From JBLIKP01 sp047635375 (GTDB lineage Bacteria > Bacteroidota > Bacteroidia > Sphingobacteriales > Sphingobacteriaceae), in contig JBLIKP010000068.1 of assembly GCA_047635375.1 (NCBI GenBank), forward strand, positions 1-13,369: DNA of 13,369 nt. Direction: 5' to 3'. The position numbers were made by a program, and so were the translations under genes. Positions 7,316-13,369 of this stretch are shown piece by piece (positions within the stretch are counted from its first letter, which is position 1; each line of letters starts with the position of its first letter). The notes under the pieces are model-generated. The model was given only the letters and a program-made list of their open reading frames with translations, was not told where the DNA came from and made no database searches.

Positions 7316-8709
7316 CCGAATAGGTGTTCGAAAACTTCCTCAATTTTCCCTACTGTAATTACTTGCATCCCGTACTTACTTAAGTCCAAGCTTGGCTTAT
7401 TTTTACCCGATTTTAGATTATACTTGCTGACAATCATTTTCTCAAAACCAAGTTTTTCGGCTTCACCTAAACGTTGCTCAAATTTATGTACAGCTCTAAT
7501 TTCTCCTGAAAGACCGACTTCACCTGCAAAGCATGTCTTCGGGCTAATCGCGATGTCCTCGTTACTTGAAATAATACTGCAAACAACACCTAAATCAATT
7601 GCTGGGTCCTCAATTCGTAACCCGCCCGTTATATTTAAAAACACATCTTTTACGCCTAATCTAAATCCGCATCGTTTTTCTAAGACAGCCAAAAGCATGT
7701 TCAATCTTCTTGTGTCGTAGCCGGTAGCAGACCTTTGCGGAGTGCCATAGGCTGCAGTACTAACCAGGGCCTGAGTTTCTACCATGAGAGTTCTCATCCC
7801 CTCAATTGTCGTAGAAATAGAAACCCCACTTAACATTTCATCCCTTTGTGAAAGAAGAATTTCGGATGGATTTACAACCTCGCGTAATCCCGATTCCTGC
7901 ATTTCATAAATACCCAGTTCAGAAGTCGAACCGAATCTATTTTTTATAGATCGCAAAATCCTGTAATTGTAATGCCTATCTCCTTCAAACTGTAACACGG
8001 TATCAACCATATGCTCCAGCAGCTTGGGACCAGCAATCGCTCCATCTTTGGTAATATGACCTACAAGAAATACCGGCGTAGCGGTTTCCTTTGCAAATCG
8101 CATAAATTCGGCGGCACATTCTCGGATTTGTGAAACACTTCCAGGAGCCGATTCAATGTGAGCACTATGTAAAGTTTGAATTGAATCAACAACAACCATA
8201 TCAGGCTTTAGCTGCTCAATTTGCTTAAATATATTTTGCGTTCCAGTTTCTGTTAAAATGTAACAGTTTTCCGGAATTTCACCTGCAATGCGCCTAGCCC
8301 TCATCATAATTTGACTATCGCTTTCCTCCCCAGAAATATATAAGAGTTTTAGCGACTTCATCGAAACAGACAACTGAAGCAATAAAGTGCTTTTTCCAAT
8401 ACCAGGTTCGCCTCCAATAAGCACTAATGAACCGGGTACAATTCCGCCCCCTAAAACCCTATTAAACTCGCCATCAGGCGTTGGGATTCTGCTTTCTTCT
8501 GAGAAAACGACTTCCTTCAATGGCTTGGGAGAAGGTGATTTTAAAACACTATTGTTTGCACCAGATTTCCATTGGGAAACTTTCGATTCCTTTTCTAAAA
8601 CTTCCTCAACCAGAGTATTCCATTCGCCACAACTACCACATTGTCCTTTCCATTGCGCACTTCGTCCTCCGCAGGACTGACAAAAATATGCTGTTTTGGT
8701 TTTAGCCAT
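7312..8709 (-). CDS. radA: DNA repair protein RadA
   Basis: RadA is a RecA-like ATPase and helicase that drives branch migration of recombination intermediates. The 465-residue protein has an N-terminal C4 zinc finger (Cys10, 13, 24, 27), Walker A 'GEPGIGKST' (100-108), Walker B 'MVVVD' (171-175), the RadA-specific 'KNRFG' motif (256-260), and a C-terminal Lon-protease-like domain that includes 'GLSGEIRAV'. All are in the usual order and the length is normal. ATG 8709 is chosen because the zinc finger follows within ten residues. A TAGCTTTG element lies 18 nt upstream. The gene is divergent from trmD and convergent with a glycosyltransferase; no hairpin terminator is visible at its 3' end. 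Confidence 0.97.
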   Translation of the reverse strand: MAKTKTAYFCQSCGGRSAQWKGQCGSCGEWNTLVEEVLEKESKVSQWKSGANNSVLKSPSPKPLKEVVFSEESRIPTPDGEFNRVLGGGIVPGSLVLIGGEPGIGKSTLLLQLSVSMKSLKLLYISGEESDSQIMMRARRIAGEIPENCYILTETGTQNIFKQIEQLKPDMVVVDSIQTLHSAHIESAPGSVSQIRECAAEFMRFAKETATPVFLVGHITKDGAIAGPKLLEHMVDTVLQFEGDRHYNYRILRSIKNRFGSTSELGIYEMQESGLREVVNPSEILLSQRDEMLSGVSISTTIEGMRTLMVETQALVSTAAYGTPQRSATGYDTRRLNMLLAVLEKRCGFRLGVKDVFLNITGGLRIEDPAIDLGVVCSIISSNEDIAISPKTCFAGEVGLSGEIRAVHKFEQRLGEAEKLGFEKMIVSKYNLKSGKNKPSLDLSKYGMQVITVGKIEEVFEHLFG

Positions 8710-8727
8710 TTAGTTTTTTCTAGAATT

Positions 8728-8735
8728 CAAAGCTA
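8728..8735 (-). promoter_or_regulatory. Bacteroidota -7 element (TAGCTTTG) for radA
   Basis: TAGCTTTG on the - strand matches TAnnTTTG exactly, 18 nt before the radA ATG. The nearest TTG upstream (complement of 8762-8764) leaves a 26-nt spacer, longer than usual, so the -33 element is doubtful. Confidence 0.45.
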
Positions 8736-8748
8736 AAAAATAATCCTA

Positions 8749-8765
8749 ATTGAGGCCTTCTCAAT
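8749..8765. repeat. Inverted repeat ATTGAG-N5-CTCAAT between radA and trmD
   Basis: A 17-bp dyad with two perfect 6-bp arms sits in the 112-nt divergent region, about 20 nt from each predicted promoter. No T-run follows it, so it is not a terminator. It could be an operator for a dimeric regulator, but it could also arise by chance in AT-rich DNA. Confidence 0.35.
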
Positions 8766-8784
8766 CGCATTTCATTATAGCTTT

Positions 8785-8812
8785 TTGATGACATTTTATT
8801 TCCGTAAATTTG
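8785..8812 (+). promoter_or_regulatory. Bacteroidota-type promoter for trmD
   Basis: TTG (8785-8787) and TAAATTTG (8805-8812) with a 17-nt spacer match TTG-N17-23-TAnnTTTG. Transcription would start around 8817-8819, only 3-5 nt before the trmD ATG. Confidence 0.6.
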
Positions 8813-8821
8813 TAGCCATTT

Positions 8822-9499
8822 ATGTTACAAATCGACATCATCACCGTTTTACCTGAGCTATTAGTTAGCCCGTTTTCTCATAGCATTTTACAACGTGCTC
8901 AAGACAAGGGCTTAGCAAAGGTAGTTGTGCACAATTTAAGAGACTATTGCCCTGGAAAAAGGAAAAACGTCGATGATTACGCCTACGGCGGAGGAGCAGG
9001 AATGGTAATGAAAATTGAACCCATTGTCGCATGTATTGAAGACTTACAAAAAGATCGTGATTACGACGAAATAATATATTTAACTCCAGACGGCTCCACC
9101 TTAAATCAAGGGATTTCAAATAGACTATCCCTAAAGAAAAATTTAATGCTACTCGCTGGGCATTACAAGGGTATAGATCAAAGAATCCGTGATCATTTTA
9201 TTACAAGTGAAATTTCGATTGGAGATTATGTTTTAAGTGGTGGTGAACTTCCCGCGGCAATCCTTACAGATTCAATTATTAGATTATTACCTGGAGTTTT
9301 ATCCGACGAGACTTCAGCCCTTTCCGACTCATTTCAAGGGGACCTTTTAGACGCCCCTATATACACTCGACCACCAGAATTTAGGGGGATAAAAGTGCCC
9401 GAAATCTTGCTTTCAGGAAATACGCCACTTGTTGATGAATGGCGATATGAGCAGCAGCTAGAAAAAACTAAAAAAAGAAGACCAGACCTATTAAAATAA
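8822..9499 (+). CDS. trmD: tRNA (guanine-37-N1)-methyltransferase TrmD
   Basis: TrmD methylates N1 of G37 next to the anticodon using S-adenosylmethionine, which prevents +1 frameshifting. The 225 residues show the SPOUT trefoil-knot signature: 'YGGGAGMVM' (55-63), 'LAGHYKGIDQR' (111-121), 'ISIGDYVLSGGE' (131-142), and 'LSDSFQGDLLDAPIYTRP' containing Asp169, at the position of the catalytic Asp of the family. The start at 8822 is firm because 'IDIITVLPELL' at the N-terminus is the conserved first strand. The CotH-like gene begins 6 nt after the stop, so the two are probably co-transcribed. The usual bacterial partners rpsP, rimM and rplS are absent from this locus. Confidence 0.97.
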   Translation: MLQIDIITVLPELLVSPFSHSILQRAQDKGLAKVVVHNLRDYCPGKRKNVDDYAYGGGAGMVMKIEPIVACIEDLQKDRDYDEIIYLTPDGSTLNQGISNRLSLKKNLMLLAGHYKGIDQRIRDHFITSEISIGDYVLSGGELPAAILTDSIIRLLPGVLSDETSALSDSFQGDLLDAPIYTRPPEFRGIKVPEILLSGNTPLVDEWRYEQQLEKTKKRRPDLLK

Positions 9500-9505
9500 T
9501 TAAAA

Positions 9506-12040
9506 ATGTCAAAACCCTTATCAAAATCAATTCTCATTATTCCAATTATCGCAATATGTTTTGTGGTAATAGGATTGTTTCTAGGCCGATCACCCTATAT
9601 GGCTGAAAAAGTTTGGGATGCTAAATTCAATTTTTTCAAAATGAAGGAGGTGGTTACTACAACACTCAACCCCGAAATTGAACTTAAGGAAATCCGATTG
9701 GAGTTTAAAGAAAAAGATTTTGCCCAGTTAAAGAACTTCCGCGACAAAGCGATGAAGAACAGAATCCTTATTTCCAAGGGTAATGATTATGTCGATGTCA
9801 ACGTTTATTTTGATGGCAAAAAACAAAAAGCCAAAACTCGTTTAAAAGGGGATTGGACCGATCATCTTGACGGATGGAAATGGTCGTATCGGGTAAAGAT
9901 GAAGGATGAAGGAATGGTTTTCGGAATGCCTACATTCTCATTACAACATCCAAAAACACGAGAATATACGAACGAATGGTTCTTCCACCAGGTGATGAAA
10001 GACGAAGGCTTTGCACACCTTAGATATAAATTTGTTAGACTATTTATCAACGATAAGGATTTAGGGGTATATGCTTTTGAAGAACATTTTGACAAGTACC
10101 TTATTGAAAATAGTGAACTGAGAGAAGGTCCAATCTTAAAATTTAACGAAGATTTGCTTTGGGAAAACAGACGACAAGAAATCCCTCACGATATTACTGG
10201 CTTCGAAAGTAGCCCCATTGGTGGTTTTAAAGAAAAAAAGATTTTTGCCGACTCAGCTTTAAAAAGTCAATTCCTCCAGGGAATGGCTATGCTTGAAGCC
10301 TTCAGGCAAGGAAACGACAAGGCCTCCAACATTTTCAACATGGAGAAAATGGCAAAATATTATGCCCTTTGTGATCTTTTAGGAGCTAGACACGCACTAT
10401 TCTGGCATAATTTAAGGTTTTACTACAATCCCGTTACGGGCCTGCTAGAGCCGGTGGCCTTTGATGGAAATGCTGGCATATTAACCAAATACCTAAGTCA
10501 AAATTTAAATAATGACCAACCCTATTACTTTGGTTATCAAATATTTCAAGACAAAATATTTATAAAAGAATACCATAAACAACTCCTAAAAGTATCAGGC
10601 AAAGGATATTTGGAAAAATATTTAGGGATGTATAGCCAAACTCTATATGAGCTTGACCAAATAATGCAGATTGAATTTCCAGATTATAAATTCGACAAAA
10701 AAACATATTATAATAACAGAGAATTCATTAAAAAATCGCTGAATCCCGTAAAGGGCCTTCACGTCTATTTTGACAGAGTGGAAAACGATTCGATTGTTCT
10801 AATCGCAACAGCCATTCAAAATCTACCCCTAGAAATAAAGAGTTTAAAGGTGGGTAAGAAAAAGCTGAAAGGCTCAAATAAACAGTTCATCCCAGGGAAA
10901 TTTCCGAAATCCAAGGTTAAGCCTTTTGAATTTAAATTTGGCTTAGATAAAAAAGTTAATTGGGAGGAAAGACTAAAATCCAAATTGAAAATTAAATACT
11001 CAATTTATGGATTAAAAAATACTCAAACCATTGAAGTATATCCATGGACCTTCAGGACAGAGAGTGCGGCTTTAAATTTTCAAAAACAAAGGAGGGAAAT
11101 GCCAACGGATAGACCCTATGTGAAATTTTTTAAGTCAAGCCAAACCGCCCTTTTTCAAAAAGGAAAATGGACAATTGATAAAACCTTGGTTATTCCAGAA
11201 GGCTATAAACTAATTATTAATAAAGGCACCCAAATTTCCTTAACAAAAGGTGCTAATATAATAAGCTTTGGAGCCGCAGAATTTATAGGATCCGAAGAAA
11301 GACCCATTGTGTTCAATAATCCAAAAGGAGATGGTGGGGGTGTTTTTATTACTGACGCAAAAGAAAAATCAATCCTTCATTACTGTAGATTTGATGGGCT
11401 AACTGCCCCAAAGGAAGGCGCATGGAGCTTAACAGGAGCAGTGACATTTTATGAAAGTGATGTGGAATTTAAGTTTTGTGTATTTCAGAATAACAAAAGC
11501 GAAGACGCCCTAAATACTTTCCGAGGGAAATTTGATATTATCAACTGCAAATTCTATAATACCCAAAGTGATGGTTTTGATGCCGATTTCTGCAAAGGTT
11601 ACATCAAAAAATCAAGCTTTATATTGTGTAAAAATGATGCAATTGATATTTCGGGAAGTGAGATAAAAATCGAGAATACAAGAATTTTAAAATCTGGGGA
11701 TAAAGCATTAAGCGCAGGGGAAAACAGCCAAATGGAGGCCTATTCAATGGATATAGATTCATGTGAAATCGCAGTGACAAGCAAAGATAGAAGCTCAGTT
11801 ATTTTCAGTTATTCAACAATAAAAAATACTAGACTCGGATATACAATTTACCAAAAAAAACCTGAGTTCTCAGGCGGCACTGTGATATCTGAGGAAGTGT
11901 CTTTAGAAAATGTAGATCATGAATTTATGGTTGAAGAGGGTTCTTCAATGTCATTCAATAAAAAAGAAATAAAACCTGAATATAAAAATGTAAAGGATTT
12001 GCTTTATGGTAACGAATTCGGGAAAAAGACGGTTAAATAA
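9506..12040 (+). CDS. Membrane-anchored CotH-kinase-like protein with C-terminal beta-helix
   Basis: This 844-residue protein has one N-terminal membrane helix (about 8-27) with the rest probably outside the cytoplasmic membrane. Residues ~60-400 resemble the CotH kinase family (spore-coat protein H, an atypical Ser kinase fold): 'KTRLKGDW' (110-117), 'VRLFINDKDLGVYAFEEHFDKYL' region (177-199), and 'HNLRFYYNP' followed by 'EPVAFDGNAG' (315-324). The last corresponds to the usual WDxD metal motif, but here it reads D-G-N, so the second Asp is Asn322. A linker of beta character follows (~410-530). Residues ~535-815 look like a right-handed parallel beta-helix with short repeated turns ('CVFQNN', 'CKFYNTQSDGFDA', 'SFILCKNDAID'). 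The helix may bind glycan or another surface polymer. Kinase activity and substrate are unproven. It follows trmD by 6 nt and ends at a strong terminator. Confidence 0.82.
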   Translation: MSKPLSKSILIIPIIAICFVVIGLFLGRSPYMAEKVWDAKFNFFKMKEVVTTTLNPEIELKEIRLEFKEKDFAQLKNFRDKAMKNRILISKGNDYVDVNVYFDGKKQKAKTRLKGDWTDHLDGWKWSYRVKMKDEGMVFGMPTFSLQHPKTREYTNEWFFHQVMKDEGFAHLRYKFVRLFINDKDLGVYAFEEHFDKYLIENSELREGPILKFNEDLLWENRRQEIPHDITGFESSPIGGFKEKKIFADSALKSQFLQGMAMLEAFRQGNDKASNIFNMEKMAKYYALCDLLGARHALFWHNLRFYYNPVTGLLEPVAFDGNAGILTKYLSQNLNNDQPYYFGYQIFQDKIFIKEYHKQLLKVSGKGYLEKYLGMYSQTLYELDQIMQIEFPDYKFDKKTYYNNREFIKKSLNPVKGLHVYFDRVENDSIVLIATAIQNLPLEIKSLKVGKKKLKGSNKQFIPGKFPKSKVKPFEFKFGLDKKVNWEERLKSKLKIKYSIYGLKNTQTIEVYPWTFRTESAALNFQKQRREMPTDRPYVKFFKSSQTALFQKGKWTIDKTLVIPEGYKLIINKGTQISLTKGANIISFGAAEFIGSEERPIVFNNPKGDGGGVFITDAKEKSILHYCRFDGLTAPKEGAWSLTGAVTFYESDVEFKFCVFQNNKSEDALNTFRGKFDIINCKFYNTQSDGFDADFCKGYIKKSSFILCKNDAIDISGSEIKIENTRILKSGDKALSAGENSQMEAYSMDIDSCEIAVTSKDRSSVIFSYSTIKNTRLGYTIYQKKPEFSGGTVISEEVSLENVDHEFMVEEGSSMSFNKKEIKPEYKNVKDLLYGNEFGKKTVK

Positions 12041-12060
12041 TCGTTATGAAATTAAAAATC

Positions 12061-12085
12061 AACCGCCCAAAGAGGCGGTTTTTTT
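12061..12085 (+). terminator. Intrinsic terminator after the trmD/CotH-like operon
   Basis: AACCGCC (12061-12067) pairs with GGCGGTT (12074-12080) around a 6-nt loop and is followed by an unbroken run of T to 12085. It lies 20 nt after the stop codon. Confidence 0.9.
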
Positions 12086-12216
12086 ATGTCTACATGTTTT
12101 CAAACATTTAAAAACACGTAATTTAATTTTGAAATAGGAATTGATAACAGCATTTTATAACTTTATTATCACTTACTCAAGATAATTACCCTAATTTTTA
12201 ACTTAAATTAAATGTT

Positions 12217-13369
12217 ATGAAAAAGTTACTTATTCTTTTCGCTGGGTTCTTTTTATTTACCCCCCCACAACTATTCCCCCAAGGGACCGACCCCGAAACA
12301 TTGGCTAAAAAATATAGCGATTACACGCCAAGGGAAGTTTTCAAACTTTATTACAATACCACAAATGATTTGAACAGGCAAGCAGACAAAACCCTTCAAA
12401 CCGTGCCAAGAAATGAGGACATCGGACCGGCTGGAACTACCACATGCCCAGATTTAGATTTCAATTATTCTGAACCCTATCTGGGTAAATTCAGGTTTAC
12501 TGGAGATTTAGCCAAAATGGGGAGAACCATTTCGGCCAATTCCACTGTTGATATTTCCTGGAGTCATTTTAATTATCAACAAGCAAATGTCGTTTCCTTG
12601 AACGGTCACAAACCGACCTATTATGCAACGAAATACACATTAAGTTTAGTTCAATTGACAGCTGACCAAAACCCCAATAATTTGACACCAGTATTTTTTG
12701 GCAGAAATAGAACTAATAACGCTACCCAAATCGACCCATGTAATTATCGTTCGTATGATTCAAATTGCAGACGATCCGAAAAATTTGAAATTGGCTGTCC
12801 CCCAATTTCTGCTGGCATCTACATCGTTAGTGTAACTGCGACTTCCACACCCAATTACTTTACTAGCGTTAATGACAAACCACATTCTTGCACAATAACA
12901 ACCTATTTTACCGTTGACCAACCTATCCAAATCGCACCTCCTGCTCCACAAGTAAGAGTTAGATGTACCCCAGGAAAAGAATCCTTTAAAATACTAAACC
13001 CCAATAACGCCGACTCGTTAAAATTATACGAGTCTGTAACTTCTACAAATCCAGTTTATTCCTTTGGAACCAATGATGAGGGAAATTATTTTGAATTCGA
13101 AGTTGATGTTTCGAAATTTTCTGAAACATATCAAATGGCTTTTAAAAAAGAAATTTCGAGTTGCATTGATTTGGAAAACGGTTTAATCGAATATCCACAG
13201 GAATCACTTCTCAGCCCCATGGTGGTGCTAATGCTTAAAGGCATTTATCAAAATGAAATAACTTATTTAACTGACGTAGAGTTAATAGAGGGAGTGTCCA
13301 AACACTTACTTACCTCATCTTCCCTAGTTGATAGTTTTATCGGGTTATTACCCACAGAAATTGAAAACG
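12217..13369 (+). CDS. Secreted protein of unknown function (3' partial)
   Basis: From ATG 12217 the frame is open for 384 codons to the window edge, so the gene continues beyond it. The N-terminus 'MKKLLILFAGFFLF' is a signal peptide. The cleavage region is unusual: proline-rich (TPPQLFPQG), encoded by runs of 7 and 5 C, without the usual AxA or xAQ ending. The mature part has seven cysteines (77, 175, 184, 194, 225, 250, 316), many Asn, Thr and Tyr residues, and strands typical of beta-sandwich surface proteins ('KYTLSLVQL', 'SAGIYIVSVTATS'). I recognise no enzyme motif. By analogy with the first gene it may be a T9SS substrate, but its C-terminus is not visible. The 176-nt region upstream has TAACTTTA (12158-12165) and TTG at 12141, a poor promoter with a 14-nt spacer. 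Confidence 0.8.
   Translation, partial: MKKLLILFAGFFLFTPPQLFPQGTDPETLAKKYSDYTPREVFKLYYNTTNDLNRQADKTLQTVPRNEDIGPAGTTTCPDLDFNYSEPYLGKFRFTGDLAKMGRTISANSTVDISWSHFNYQQANVVSLNGHKPTYYATKYTLSLVQLTADQNPNNLTPVFFGRNRTNNATQIDPCNYRSYDSNCRRSEKFEIGCPPISAGIYIVSVTATSTPNYFTSVNDKPHSCTITTYFTVDQPIQIAPPAPQVRVRCTPGKESFKILNPNNADSLKLYESVTSTNPVYSFGTNDEGNYFEFEVDVSKFSETYQMAFKKEISSCIDLENGLIEYPQESLLSPMVVLMLKGIYQNEITYLTDVELIEGVSKHLLTSSSLVDSFIGLLPTEIEN

Noticed and set aside
7424..7720. Frames of 74-98 codons on the + strand inside radA (also 8387-8705)
   Set aside because: They are opposite the conserved radA coding sequence and show low-complexity, shadow-like composition.
12041..12216. Small RNA or tRNA in the gap before the last gene
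   Set aside because: Apart from the terminator, the region is AT-rich with no cloverleaf or stable hairpin that I can see.
12760..12951. A 63-codon - strand frame
   Set aside because: It is antisense to the long secreted-protein gene that starts at 12217 and has no recognisable features.

Overview
The window looks like chromosomal DNA of a Bacteroidota bacterium, most likely a flavobacterium-type lineage. Four things point there. The first gene ends in a type IX secretion (T9SS) C-terminal sorting domain. Promoter-like sites follow the Bacteroidota TTG / TAnnTTTG pattern rather than TTGACA / TATAAT. Intergenic DNA is AT-rich with A-rich, weak ribosome binding sites. The housekeeping proteins AspRS, ThiL, RadA and TrmD read as Bacteroidota-like. 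No tRNA, rRNA, CRISPR array, insertion sequence or prophage gene was recognised. I cannot name a species.

Layout: (1) 3-734 (+), the 3' end of a secreted PKD-domain protein with a T9SS tail, closed by a hairpin terminator. (2) 807-1162 (-), a gene wreck in which the first ~54 codons of an ECF sigma factor run, out of frame, into the last 64 codons of a different gene of the DUF4097/adhesin-like repeat type; this looks like the scar of an internal operon deletion. (3) 1307-3617 (+), aspS followed 1 nt later by a small secreted protein joining a TIMP/NTR-like domain to a Kazal domain. A shared terminator separates it from the convergent (4) 3727-6109 (-), a GT-B glycosyltransferase followed by thiL. 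(5) 6215-7315 (+), a second GT4-type glycosyltransferase, divergent from the first and overlapping tail-to-tail by 4 nt with (6) radA (7312-8709, -). (7) 8822-12040 (+), trmD and, 6 nt later, a membrane-anchored CotH-kinase-like protein with a C-terminal beta-helix, closed by a strong terminator. (8) 12217 to the window end (+), a secreted protein of unknown function, cut by the window edge after 384 open codons.

How the genes relate: aspS, trmD, radA and thiL serve translation, tRNA modification, recombination/repair and thiamine diphosphate synthesis, and do not form one pathway. Between them sit cell-envelope and secreted functions: the T9SS cargo, the protease-inhibitor-like protein, two glycosyltransferases, the CotH/beta-helix protein and the last secreted protein. 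The two most informative accessory items are the sigma-factor operon scar and the two-headed inhibitor-like protein behind aspS. I see no convincing multi-gene defence system or other clearly undescribed system. Several single genes deserve a second look.
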